The position numbers were made by a program, and so were the translations under genes. 64,000 nucleotides of DNA, from contig JACKPO010000002.1 in the NCBI GenBank assembly GCA_024233515.1, positions 205,417-269,416 on the forward strand, written 5' to 3'. Below the pieces are notes generated by a model. The model was not told where the DNA came from. It saw only the letters and a list, made by a program, of their open reading frames with translations, and did no database searches. Numbering within the stretch: the stretch's first letter is position 1; the number at the start of each line of letters is the position of its first letter. Below, in pieces: positions 1 to 7,435 of this stretch. The DNA comes from Chlamydiales bacterium (GTDB taxonomy: Bacteria; Chlamydiota; Chlamydiia; Chlamydiales; Simkaniaceae).

Positions 1-2
1 GA

Positions 3-308
3 AAAGGACAGACCTCTGGGTATAAAGTCAGCACCTATCTCAATGAAATCGTTGGTTTTTTAGGGGACGATATTTTTGATTACATCTTGGTTAACAATCA
101 AATGCCAGAGCAAGAGCTGATTGAGAAGTATGCTGAAGAAGGGGAGTTGGTTGAGAACGATATGACGGGACCGAGAGTGATCTCTGCCCCTCTCTTAGGA
201 GAGCTAACAGAAAATCGGAAAGGGGATACGCTCATCAAAAGGAGCCTCATCCGCCATAATTCAACGCAAGTAACAAAAGAGTTAATGAAAATTGTTGATC
301 ATCTTTGA
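3..308 (+). CDS. yvcK: YvcK/CofD-like family protein (GlmR), C-terminal end only
   Basis: An open frame enters at the left edge (first full codon at base 3) and stops at 308, leaving about 101 C-terminal residues. The visible part has the family's C-terminal features: a Gly-Gln-Thr-x-Gly-Tyr stretch, then a hydrophobic strand ending in Val-Asn-Asn, then a Tyr-Ala-Glu-Glu-Gly segment, and finally Arg-His followed by a short helix. In the YvcK/GlmR family this belongs to a Rossmann-like protein that binds UDP-GlcNAc and links central carbon flow to cell wall precursor synthesis. The next gene starts inside its last codons, so the two are probably co-transcribed. The N-terminal two thirds lie outside the window, so the family call rests on the tail alone. 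Confidence 0.7.
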   Translation, partial: KGQTSGYKVSTYLNEIVGFLGDDIFDYILVNNQMPEQELIEKYAEEGELVENDMTGPRVISAPLLGELTENRKGDTLIKRSLIRHNSTQVTKELMKIVDHL

Positions 309-969
309 TTTAGACGACACCCTCATTGATACAAGTGGGTCGATCCTTCCTGGCGTATTAAAGAAGGCTCTCAAAGAGATGGAGGGGGTGGGGCTGACCC
401 TTGCCAACTTCAATCGCTCTTATGAAGAGCTTCTTCGATTGAATACCTATCATGTGAACTCTGGGGAGGCGATTCGGGAATTTTTGGAGATCAATAAAGC
501 GCCGATCCATTGCTTAGATGTTGCCTTAAATGCCGTTTATGAGAACCCCGTGTTTGAGGGGCCGATTCAACCAGTTGAAGATGCTGTTGACGTCCTCAAA
601 GAGTTGAGCAGCTCTCATCCTCTTGTCCTTGTTACAAAAGGAAAGGAGTCAATTCAACGGGAAAAGATGGAGCGGGCAGGGATTTCAAGTCAATTTTTTA
701 CTAAGCTTCATTTCTGCACGGATGGGAATAAAAAAAAGATCTACAAAAAAGTCAGCGAAGAGATGGGGATCTCTCCATTAAATGCAATAGTTTGCGGAGA
801 CCGGATTTCTCTTGATCTAACTCCAGCTAAGGAGCTTGGGTACAAAACCGTCCAGATAAAATGGGGACGGGGATTAGGTAATACTGGATTTAAAAAGGAC
901 GTCGATTATACCATTTTATATCTAAAAGAGTTGATCGACCTTTTGGAAACATTTAAAATAGTTGGTTAA
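292..969 (+). CDS. HAD superfamily hydrolase
   Basis: A 225-residue haloacid dehalogenase-type phosphatase. Motif I is Asp-Leu-Asp-Asp-Thr at residues 6-10 (nucleophile Asp6, acid/base Asp8). Motif II is the Leu-Val-Thr-Lys-Gly stretch and motif IV is Gly-Asp-Arg-Ile-Ser followed by Asp near residues 165-172. An alpha-helical cap lies between motifs I and II, as in phosphoglycolate phosphatase-like members. The TTG at 292 is the only start that keeps the strand preceding motif I. It overlaps the end of the upstream gene by 17 bases. The substrate cannot be read from the sequence; a small phosphorylated metabolite is likely. Confidence 0.8.
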   Translation: MLIIFDLDDTLIDTSGSILPGVLKKALKEMEGVGLTLANFNRSYEELLRLNTYHVNSGEAIREFLEINKAPIHCLDVALNAVYENPVFEGPIQPVEDAVDVLKELSSSHPLVLVTKGKESIQREKMERAGISSQFFTKLHFCTDGNKKKIYKKVSEEMGISPLNAIVCGDRISLDLTPAKELGYKTVQIKWGRGLGNTGFKKDVDYTILYLKELIDLLETFKIVG

Positions 970-970
970 C

Positions 971-1531
971 ATGGCAGTAACAAGTAATCAGATTTCTCCG
1001 GGAACAACCCTTTCACTTGACGGGAAGATCTACCGCGTCGAAACAAGTGTAAAGGTGACCGTTGCGAAGGGAGTCCCCTTCATCAAGACGAAACTGAAGA
1101 ACTTGATGTCTGACGAAGTGATTGAGAAGAATTTTAAGCTCGATCAAGCCATCGAAGAGGTAACACTCAGTGAGAGGCGACTCGAGTTTCTCTACTTAGA
1201 AGGAAAAGATTATCTCTTCCTCGACATCGATGAGCTCAACGAAGTCCTAGTTTCCTCCGATGTTGTTGGAGAAAAGGTTAACTTTTTGAAAGAAGGGATC
1301 CAAATTAAAGCCATGTTTTATGGAGTAGCGATCTTTTCAATTGAGCTTCCACAATTTTTGGAGCTCATGATTGTAAAGTTAGAAGATATGAAATCAAAGG
1401 TTTCTGTCTCATCAGCAAGTAAAATTGCTATTTTGGAGACAGGTGCAAAAGTTGAAGTTCCTTTGTTTATCGAAGTGGGAGATATCATCAAAGTTGATAC
1501 CCACCTTGGTGAGTATGTACAAAGAATCTAA
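971..1531 (+). CDS. efp: Elongation factor P
   Basis: EF-P binds the ribosome between the P and E sites and relieves stalling at polyproline stretches. The 186-residue protein has the KOW-like N-terminal domain followed by two OB domains and ends in the usual Gly-Glu-Tyr-Val-x-Arg-Ile tail. Lys33, in Ala-Lys-Gly-Val-Pro-Phe, aligns with the lysine that is modified in Escherichia coli EF-P, although the loop lacks the usual Pro-Gly before it. I start at ATG 971, which gives the family's normal N terminus; an in-frame alternative start three codons upstream (962) is less convincing. Chlamydiae commonly carry two efp paralogues, and the copy next to accB-accC is the one expected here. Confidence 0.95.
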   Translation: MAVTSNQISPGTTLSLDGKIYRVETSVKVTVAKGVPFIKTKLKNLMSDEVIEKNFKLDQAIEEVTLSERRLEFLYLEGKDYLFLDIDELNEVLVSSDVVGEKVNFLKEGIQIKAMFYGVAIFSIELPQFLELMIVKLEDMKSKVSVSSASKIAILETGAKVEVPLFIEVGDIIKVDTHLGEYVQRI

Positions 1532-1546
1532 AGAGGATAATGTCGC

Positions 1547-2005
1547 GTGGATTTAGAGAAAATTAAAGAGCTCATGGCAGCAATGGAAGAGAAGGGGATG
1601 ACGAAGGTCGCCCTGAAGGACAAAAGTGGTTTTGAGTTAGAGATTGAACGGTCAAATGCTTTTGAAGTTGCATCTTACACCCAAGCACCGGTCATGCATC
1701 ATATGCCGCGAGTTGCAGAGGCTCCCCAAGCCCCAAAAGAAGAGGCTGCAAAGCCGGCCTCTGCATCAAGTGGACAAGAGATCTCTTCTCCGATGGTGGG
1801 AACATTTTATGCTTCTCCATCACCCGATGCAGATCCCTTTGTAAAGGTAGGGGATACCGTTACGGAAGATACAGTGATTGGGATCATCGAAGCGATGAAG
1901 GTCATGAATGAGATCAAAGCTGGGAAAGCAGGGACGATTACAGAGATCCTTGTAGACAATGCCCACCCTGTAGAATTTGGAACAAAAATCCTAACGTTAG
2001 CGTAA
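1547..2005 (+). CDS. accB: Biotin carboxyl carrier protein of acetyl-CoA carboxylase
   Basis: AccB carries the biotin that is carboxylated by AccC and passes CO2 to acetyl-CoA, the first committed step of fatty acid synthesis in the cytoplasm. The 152-residue protein has a helical N terminus, an Ala/Pro-rich linker (about residues 48-77) and a C-terminal biotinyl domain. The biotin site Glu-Ala-Met-Lys-Val-Met places the modified lysine at residue 118. The start is GTG 1547, 15 bases after efp stops, with accC beginning 3 bases after the stop. Tight spacing indicates one transcript, efp-accB-accC. Confidence 0.97.
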   Translation: MDLEKIKELMAAMEEKGMTKVALKDKSGFELEIERSNAFEVASYTQAPVMHHMPRVAEAPQAPKEEAAKPASASSGQEISSPMVGTFYASPSPDADPFVKVGDTVTEDTVIGIIEAMKVMNEIKAGKAGTITEILVDNAHPVEFGTKILTLA

Positions 2006-2008
2006 GCC

Positions 2009-3439
2009 ATGAAAAAAGTCTTAGTTGCCAATCGAGGAGAAATTGCGGTACGAATTATCAGGGCCTGCCACGATTTGGGGCTCCAAACCGTTGCCGTTTA
2101 TTCAAAAGCAGATGCAGAATCGCTCCATGTCCTTCACGCGGATGAAGCGATCTGTATTGGAGAAGCTCCTTCTAATCAGTCCTACCTAAAAATTCCTAAC
2201 ATCCTTTCTGCTGCAGAGATTACTGGAGCGGATGCGATCCATCCTGGGTACGGCTTTTTGAGTGAAAACGCAAATTTCGCATCGATTTGCGAAAGTTGTG
2301 GAATTACCTTTATTGGTCCCTCTGCAAAAACGATTAGTCTTCTTGGTGACAAAGCTCAGGCAAAAAGTATTGCGAAAAGTGTGAAATGTCCTGTCATTCC
2401 CGGTTCCAATGGAATCGTTGAGACCGTCGATGAAGCCCTCAGTGAAGCGAAAAAGATCGGTTTCCCCGTCTTTATTAAAGCGACTGCTGGTGGAGGAGGA
2501 AAAGGGATTCGGATTGCTGAGAGCCCAGAAGATTTCGTCCGACAGTTTACTGCTGCACGGACCGAGGCAGAAGCTGCCTTTGGAAATCCCGATATTTATC
2601 TCGAAAAGATGATTGTGAATCCTCGCCACGTGGAAATCCAGATTCTTGGGGATAAGTATGGAAACTATGTCCACTTAGGAGAGCGCGACTGTACTGTTCA
2701 AAGACGGCGCCAAAAGCTGATTGAAGAGACGCCAAGCCCCCTTCTCACCCCTCATCTTCGAAAGAAAATGGGAGATGCAGCCGTCCATCTTGTGAAAGCT
2801 GCAAAGTACCATACGGTTGGAACTGTAGAATTCCTACTCGATGAAAAACGAAACTTCTACTTTATGGAAGTCAATACCCGTATTCAGGTCGAGCACACCG
2901 TTTCTGAAGAGCTAACCGGAATCGATCTCATTAAAGAACAGATCAAAATGTCCATGGGAGAAAAGCTACCTTACAAGCAAAAAAATATCCGTTTTGAAGG
3001 ACATGTCTTTGAATTCCGGATTAATGCTGAAAATCCTGCACAGAACTTTATGCCTTCTCCAGGCCTTTTGGAATATTACATTCCGCCAGGTGGCCCGAAT
3101 GTCCGTGTTGATAGCGCTTGCTATTCTGGCTATCGCATCCCTCCTTATTACGATTCGATGATCGCGAAGCTGATCGTGAAGGGAAAAGATCGTCAAGATG
3201 CCATTGAAATTTCTAAGCGCGCCTTGCGCGAATTTCACATCGGAGGGGTTCACACAACGATCCCTTTCCATCTCTATATGCTCCACAATCCAACGTTCTT
3301 AGGTGGAGAAGACTATAACCTTGCCTTCATCGATACACTCATCGAAGAGGGATGTAACTTTATACGTGAAGATGAATCAAAAACTTTTGCAGAAGAAGCA
3401 GCCACCGGGAAACGAACTCCAGCTGCAGCTACTCATTAG
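2009..3439 (+). CDS. accC: Biotin carboxylase subunit of acetyl-CoA carboxylase
   Basis: AccC carboxylates the biotin on AccB using ATP and bicarbonate. The 476-residue protein begins with the biotin carboxylase N-terminal domain (Val-Ala-Asn-Arg-Gly-Glu-Ile-Ala). It continues with the ATP-grasp domain, including the glycine-rich Ala-Gly-Gly-Gly-Gly-Lys-Gly loop, Glu-Arg-Asp-Cys-Thr-Val-Gln-Arg-Arg and Glu-Val-Asn-x-Arg-x-Gln-Val-Glu-His. The C-terminal domain follows. It is about 25 residues longer than typical AccC because the last codons run 68 bases into the following hpt gene in another frame; that tail looks non-conserved. The carboxyltransferase subunits (accA, accD) are not in the window. 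Confidence 0.96.
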   Translation: MKKVLVANRGEIAVRIIRACHDLGLQTVAVYSKADAESLHVLHADEAICIGEAPSNQSYLKIPNILSAAEITGADAIHPGYGFLSENANFASICESCGITFIGPSAKTISLLGDKAQAKSIAKSVKCPVIPGSNGIVETVDEALSEAKKIGFPVFIKATAGGGGKGIRIAESPEDFVRQFTAARTEAEAAFGNPDIYLEKMIVNPRHVEIQILGDKYGNYVHLGERDCTVQRRRQKLIEETPSPLLTPHLRKKMGDAAVHLVKAAKYHTVGTVEFLLDEKRNFYFMEVNTRIQVEHTVSEELTGIDLIKEQIKMSMGEKLPYKQKNIRFEGHVFEFRINAENPAQNFMPSPGLLEYYIPPGGPNVRVDSACYSGYRIPPYYDSMIAKLIVKGKDRQDAIEISKRALREFHIGGVHTTIPFHLYMLHNPTFLGGEDYNLAFIDTLIEEGCNFIREDESKTFAEEAATGKRTPAAATH

Positions 3440-3926
3440 CTCCGATCAAATTGAAGAGCGTCTAGAGCGTATCGCAAGAAAGCTCGAAGAAGAATATGCT
3501 GGGAAAGAGGTCACTATTGTGATGGTCATGAAGGGCTCATTTATGATGATCTCTGACCTGATGCGCTACCTTCACCTCCCCGTTTGTCTTGAAACCATTC
3601 ACTGTTCAAGTTATGGACATGGAATAAAAGGAGAGCTGACAGTAGAAGGGGTCGAGGATCTCGATGTGGAGGGAAAACATATCCTTGTGATCGATGATAT
3701 CTTCGATACAGGAGAAACCTTAGCGGAAGTCGTGCGGCAAATTGAGAAAAAAAATCCAGAGTCGCTGAAATCCCTTGTCCTTCTTCAAAAAGATGTTCCT
3801 CATAACACCGATTATCGTCCAACCATTGCCCTTTTTGACATTGAAGATCGTTTCGTAGTAGGGTATGGATTAGATTACAAAGAATACTATCGGGGACTCC
3901 CCGATATTTACGCTATTGAGAATTGA
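3372..3926 (+). CDS. hpt: Hypoxanthine phosphoribosyltransferase
   Basis: A purine salvage enzyme that joins hypoxanthine or guanine to PRPP to make IMP or GMP. The 184-residue protein shows the PRPP-binding signature Val-Ile-Asp-Asp-Ile-Phe-Asp-Thr-Gly (about residues 100-108), the Met-Lys-Gly-Ser-Phe loop near residue 50 and the Val-Val-Gly-Tyr-Gly-Leu-Asp-Tyr C-terminal segment. I use ATG 3372; the frame is open further upstream to 3303, but that part would lie wholly inside accC and resembles nothing. Even from 3372 the gene overlaps accC by 68 bases. Its stop overlaps the start of rmlA, suggesting translational coupling. Chlamydiae depend on host nucleotides, so a salvage enzyme is a mark of the wider-metabolism lineages. 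Confidence 0.9.
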   Translation: MNQKLLQKKQPPGNELQLQLLISSDQIEERLERIARKLEEEYAGKEVTIVMVMKGSFMMISDLMRYLHLPVCLETIHCSSYGHGIKGELTVEGVEDLDVEGKHILVIDDIFDTGETLAEVVRQIEKKNPESLKSLVLLQKDVPHNTDYRPTIALFDIEDRFVVGYGLDYKEYYRGLPDIYAIEN

Positions 3927-4729
3927 TGAAAGGGATTATTCTAGCAGGAGGTTTAGGAACGCGCCTCCATCCACTTACGCTTGTCACGAGTAAACAGCTC
4001 CTTCCGATTTATGACAAACCGATGATCTATTACCCGATGTCAACACTCATGCAAGCTGGCATCCGTGAAATCATGATCATTTCAACTCCTCATGATCTTC
4101 CCCGCTTTCAAGCGCTTTTTCAAGAGGGTGCAAAGCTTGGGCTCAGCCTTTCGTACGCTGCGCAAGAAGAACCTAATGGGATTGCGGAAGCCTTTATCAT
4201 TGCCGAAAACTTCATTGGCAACGATCCTGTTGCCCTTGTTTTAGGAGACAATATCTTCTATGGAGATCAGCTCCCCTCAGTCCTTAAAAAATGTGGAACC
4301 ATGCAAAAAGGTGGCATGATTTTCGGGTATCAAGTGAAAGATCCCGAAAGATATGGAGTGATTGCTTTTGATGAGGAAAGGCGGGTGACCGACATCATTG
4401 AGAAACCAAAGAATCCTCCCTCTCACTACGCCGTAACAGGCCTCTACTTTTATGATAACGATGTTGTCTCCATTGCGAAAGCGCTCAAACCCTCACCCCG
4501 CGGGGAGCTCGAAATCACCGATGTCAACCGTGCCTACCTCCAAAGAGGGGATTTAGGCGTCCACCTTTTCGATACAGGTTTCGCCTGGCTCGATACAGGG
4601 ACCTTTGAGGCCCTCCATCAGGCCTCCAACTACGTCCAGATCATCCAGGAGAGGCAGGGAATCCAGATTGGGGCGATCGAAGACATTGCCATACAAAACG
4701 GCTGGATCGCTCCATTTTTGGAGAGATGA
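3926..4729 (+). CDS. rmlA: Glucose-1-phosphate thymidylyltransferase, short C terminus
   Basis: RmlA makes dTDP-glucose from glucose-1-phosphate and dTTP for deoxysugar synthesis. The N terminus has the nucleotidyltransferase signature Leu-Ala-Gly-Gly-Leu-Gly-Thr-Arg-Leu (residues 6-14), followed by Ser-Lys-Gln-Leu-Leu-Pro and Asp-Lys-Pro-Met. Further on come Leu-Gly-Asp-Asn-Ile-Phe-Tyr, the Glu-Lys-Pro loop and Gly-Glu-Leu-Glu-Ile-Thr-Asp-Val-Asn. At 267 residues it lacks roughly the last 25 residues seen in well-studied RmlA proteins, stopping shortly after Asn-Gly-Trp-Ile. The active site is complete. No rmlB, rmlC or rmlD is nearby. It overlaps the hpt stop by one base and ends convergent with the minus-strand block 18 bases away. 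Confidence 0.87.
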   Translation: MKGIILAGGLGTRLHPLTLVTSKQLLPIYDKPMIYYPMSTLMQAGIREIMIISTPHDLPRFQALFQEGAKLGLSLSYAAQEEPNGIAEAFIIAENFIGNDPVALVLGDNIFYGDQLPSVLKKCGTMQKGGMIFGYQVKDPERYGVIAFDEERRVTDIIEKPKNPPSHYAVTGLYFYDNDVVSIAKALKPSPRGELEITDVNRAYLQRGDLGVHLFDTGFAWLDTGTFEALHQASNYVQIIQERQGIQIGAIEDIAIQNGWIAPFLER

Positions 4730-4747
4730 CATCGCTTGCCCGATCTC

Positions 4748-5557
4748 TTAGAGATTAAGAGGAATTGTGTCGAGGTGATCCTTGAGATAAGTGAGGACAT
4801 CGTGGGCAGACTTTTTCCCCAAGATGTTTTGGGACAGAAGGACCTGGTCGGGGCAAAGAAGTTGCCACCGCTCAATCAGCTTTTTAAGCTCGAGAGCCTC
4901 GCTCGTTGTAAAATGCCACCGCTTGATGATCTCATCGAGGAATGGGGTCTCTTCCGGGGCGATCTCTTCAATCAGCGTTCGCATCTCTTCCACCACCGTC
5001 TTGATGAGTCTCACATGATTAAAAATCAGCGACTGAACCTCCTTCTTTGTCACCTCTTTTGCAGGGTGAATAGGGCTATCTGAAATCACCTTAAACACAT
5101 GGATCATCTCAAGAGGGGAAAGTTTCGATGCAATCGCATAAAAGCCGGCCGCCTCCATGTCATAGACGTGTCCTGTCATGTAGCCATGATCGGGATTCTC
5201 TACCGTGATGCACTCCTCCGTGCGGCATGGAGGATCAAACGCAAACGTCGGAAAATACTGCGCCCGCCTCGCCTCATCCGTAATCTTGTTCACTAAAAGG
5301 GGAGTTCCCACCTTCAGAGAACGGTGACCACCGACCCCAACATTCAGCCATCCATAGATGTCCTCATCGCGGTGAATCCCTGCCAAATAGGCGCACGCGG
5401 CTCCTGCCTTAATCTTCCCCACCCCTGATACAATGAGCTTCACCCCCTCATTCTCATAGATCGGAAAAAGGTGTGTTCCCGATAGTGGTTTCAGCTTCAG
5501 GGCTTCAATCAGTGGTTCAGCTTCCGCCCTCAGCGCCACCTCGATACAGATCGTCAT
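4748..5557 (-). CDS. Nucleoside phosphorylase/MTA-SAH nucleosidase superfamily protein
   Basis: A 269-residue protein of the purine nucleoside phosphorylase/nucleosidase superfamily. It shows the glycine-rich Val-Ser-Gly-Val-Gly-Lys-Ile-Lys-Ala-Gly segment (about residues 44-53), Asn-Val-Gly-Val-Gly-Gly, the Asp-Met-Glu-Ala-Ala-Gly-Phe substrate-binding motif and Lys-Val-Ile-Ser-Asp-Ser, which carries the expected catalytic Asp. The fold normally ends near residue 190. Here an extra, mostly helical tail of about 75 residues follows. Chlamydiae use a member of this superfamily in the futalosine route to menaquinone, so an aminodeoxyfutalosine nucleosidase role is possible but not shown. The start lies 41 bases inside the end of rsmI, so the two are co-transcribed. 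Confidence 0.65.
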   Translation of the reverse strand: MTICIEVALRAEAEPLIEALKLKPLSGTHLFPIYENEGVKLIVSGVGKIKAGAACAYLAGIHRDEDIYGWLNVGVGGHRSLKVGTPLLVNKITDEARRAQYFPTFAFDPPCRTEECITVENPDHGYMTGHVYDMEAAGFYAIASKLSPLEMIHVFKVISDSPIHPAKEVTKKEVQSLIFNHVRLIKTVVEEMRTLIEEIAPEETPFLDEIIKRWHFTTSEALELKKLIERWQLLCPDQVLLSQNILGKKSAHDVLTYLKDHLDTIPLNL

Positions 5558-6329
5558 AGAGTTTCCGTTTAGGTTGGTTTAACAGTTTAGCAGCTGCGGT
5601 GAGAGCTTCTTTTGTACTGATTTCAAACCGATGCTGCAAATCTTCCATTAATTCTTTGGGCTCCTGATCAAAAGGATTTTCATTGCCCTCAAAGATTAGG
5701 ACATATTCTCCTAAAATTTTCTTTTTTTGAAAATGGGTAATCAGCTCTTGGGCTGTTCCCTCAAGCGTTTCTTCATGCATCTTTGTGAGTTCGCGGGCGA
5801 TGAAGATCTTCTTTTCTGGCGCTACGTCATTCATCCACTCGAGTGTTTTCATCAAATGGTGAGGGGACTCATAAGCAACCGTCAATCCTGGATAATAGAT
5901 GATATCAATCAGCTGCTTCTTTCCCTTCTTCTCTAAAAAGCCCACAAATTGGAAACGCTCCTCACTTCCATACAGGCTGAGCGCTGCCACTATGGCGCAC
6001 GGACCTGGCACCACCTCTACGTTCACACCTGCTTCCCGACACCTCCGGATGAGTCCTGCGCCTGGATCGCAAATGCCCGGTGTTCCCGCATCGGAAATCA
6101 GCGCTACCCTCGTCCCGCTCTCCAATAAACCCACAACCTCATCCTCTCGTCCCTTCTCATTAAACTTGTGGAAGCTCTTCATCTCGGTCTCGATGCCATA
6201 CTTTCGCATCAATACTCCACTGGTCCGCGTATCTTCTGCCAAAACCAAGTCGACCTCTTTCAGCACTTCCACAGCCCGAAACGTGATATCTTTCAAATTT
6301 CCAATCGGCGTCGCCACGACATAGAGCAT
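5517..6329 (-). CDS. rsmI: 16S rRNA 2'-O-ribose C1402 methyltransferase
   Basis: RsmI methylates the ribose of C1402 in the 16S rRNA decoding centre using S-adenosylmethionine. The 270-residue protein matches the tetrapyrrole methylase fold. It shows Val-Ala-Thr-Pro-Ile-Gly-Asn-Leu-x-Asp at residues 4-13, Ala-Glu-Asp-Thr-Arg near 31-35, Ile-Ser-Asp-Ala-Gly-Thr-Pro-Gly and Val-Pro-Gly-Pro-Cys-Ala. The central Tyr-Glu-Ser-Pro-His-His and Ala-Arg-Glu-Leu-Thr-Lys-x-His-Glu segments are typical of RsmI rather than of cobalamin enzymes. It is first in a two-gene minus-strand unit with the nucleosidase-like gene. Confidence 0.95.
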   Translation of the reverse strand: MLYVVATPIGNLKDITFRAVEVLKEVDLVLAEDTRTSGVLMRKYGIETEMKSFHKFNEKGREDEVVGLLESGTRVALISDAGTPGICDPGAGLIRRCREAGVNVEVVPGPCAIVAALSLYGSEERFQFVGFLEKKGKKQLIDIIYYPGLTVAYESPHHLMKTLEWMNDVAPEKKIFIARELTKMHEETLEGTAQELITHFQKKKILGEYVLIFEGNENPFDQEPKELMEDLQHRFEISTKEALTAAAKLLNQPKRKLYDDLYRGGAEGGS

Positions 6330-6422
6330 AAGCTTATTTTCCTAGTTGTTATTATCCCCCCTCTCCGTGAAGGGGTGAGGTGATGTGGGCAATGAAGAGA
6401 CTTCCCCTTTTTTCCTAAAAAA

Positions 6423-6591
6423 GTCGTTAGGATGTGGGGAGGAAAAGGAGAAAGATACGTAGTGCAGCTGGTGCAGATATCCTGTTTCGGAGGCGAAGTC
6501 AATAGCCTCAAGCTATTGATGAGCCGAGAAATAGGGTAGATGCCCCAGCTCCACAAGTAGATTTCCCTTTGCATTCCCACATCCTAACGAC
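6423..6591. repeat. 169-bp long imperfect palindrome (MITE-like) beside tRNA-Cys
   Basis: The ends form a perfect 16-bp inverted repeat (GTCGTTAGGATGTGGG at 6423-6438 and its complement at 6576-6591). The centre is a perfect 8-bp hairpin (TCAATAGC 6499-6506, loop CTCAA, GCTATTGA 6512-6519). The stretches between also pair for most of their length, so the transcript could fold into one long hairpin. On the minus strand it begins 4 bases after the tRNA-Cys 3' end and is followed by six T, so it could terminate that transcript. A 95-codon open frame crosses it but has no coding character. It resembles a miniature inverted-repeat element, but no target duplication is evident and I see no second copy here. 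Confidence 0.7.
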
Positions 6592-6594
6592 AGA

Positions 6595-6665
6595 AGGTGG
6601 CACCCAGATTCGAACTGGGGATAGAGGCTTTGCAGGCCCCTGCCTTACCACTTGGCCATGCCACC
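6595..6665 (-). tRNA. tRNA-Cys (anticodon GCA)
   Basis: Read on the minus strand, the acceptor stem GGTGGCA pairs with TGCCACC, followed by discriminator T (U is usual for tRNA-Cys). The D arm follows, then a CAGGGG/CCTCTA-side anticodon region with loop CTGCAAA (anticodon GCA). The T arm is CCCAG-TTCGAAT-CTGGG. The length is 71 bases and there is no CCA encoded. It stands alone, with the palindrome at 6423-6591 immediately downstream. Confidence 0.95.
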
Positions 6666-6696
6666 AAAAGGGGGTAATTATGTCGGATTGAGCCGT

Positions 6697-7329
6697 TCAA
6701 GTCAACTGCCCTTTAATATGGGTCTCAATTTTCACTAAATTTTCCTTCACGTTTGCGAGAGGAGTCCTTAGCGGATAGGAGAAGTAACTTAAAACTTTAA
6801 TCGATTGTTGCATCCGTTCGATTTCTCGGATGGCGTCTCTGACGTGGGTCAGTGTTAGGGCAAGGCGAATATTGCCATCCCGTTCAGACATCGAAGGGAT
6901 CTCTCCGTCGCGGAGAATAGGGTCATTATCTTGACCAATCACAAGGACAAAAATCCTCTTTAAATGGAAGGTCCCCTCCTCAATTGTGGAGAAATCATGG
7001 TACAACAGTCCAAGAAGAGCAATCGCAAAGCTATTCGCATACCAGACAACAACAAAGAACATCGATGTTGAGAGATTCACAAAAAAGAGAGTGGCAAAAA
7101 GAGGGACGGTCCCTAGCTTAGCATAGCTAGAAAGAGTATGGGTCAAATCGACAACATAGTAGATCTGGTCCAGGGCAGTTCTTGCTTCTGGAGAAAGGCG
7201 TGGTACAGGGTTTTTTGCTGGAGACCCCATGTGAGTCTGGATTGCTCGCCTTTGAACTTCATACTCTTTTCCTTCTGTTGTTAGAACTCTCCAACTTGGA
7301 TTGGGAAAAAAATAGGCAATGGGATCCAT
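6697..7329 (-). CDS. Hypothetical protein with a double hydrophobic segment
   Basis: A 210-residue protein of unknown family. Residues about 70-112 form a strongly hydrophobic region that can be read as two closely spaced membrane helices joined by a short polar turn. The rest is soluble, with an Arg/Glu-rich helical C terminus. A bilobed hydrophobic segment of this kind is what Chlamydia inclusion membrane (Inc) proteins show, but the feature alone is not diagnostic and no secretion signal can be recognised by eye. It is divergent from murF across a 106-base gap. Confidence 0.6.
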   Translation of the reverse strand: MDPIAYFFPNPSWRVLTTEGKEYEVQRRAIQTHMGSPAKNPVPRLSPEARTALDQIYYVVDLTHTLSSYAKLGTVPLFATLFFVNLSTSMFFVVVWYANSFAIALLGLLYHDFSTIEEGTFHLKRIFVLVIGQDNDPILRDGEIPSMSERDGNIRLALTLTHVRDAIREIERMQQSIKVLSYFSYPLRTPLANVKENLVKIETHIKGQLT

Positions 7330-7435
7330 AAGTGCAACTCCAAAAAATCTACGAATGCGATGGTAAACAAATTTTAGATTTAAGACAAAGAAACAATCGT
7401 TTGCGTCAAAACTTCGCGCTTGATATTTTTAAACT

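Noticed and set aside
2186..2674. Long antisense open frames over accC and many other genes
   Set aside because: They mirror strongly supported genes and show no independent motif or ribosome site.
4730..4747. Terminator between rmlA and the convergent nucleosidase gene
   Set aside because: Only an 18-base gap with a weak CTCTTA/TAAGAG pair and no T run; not enough to call.
6293..6580. 95-codon minus-strand open frame overlapping the palindrome and the start of rsmI
   Set aside because: It runs through the long inverted repeat, overlaps rsmI in another frame and has no ribosome site or family resemblance.
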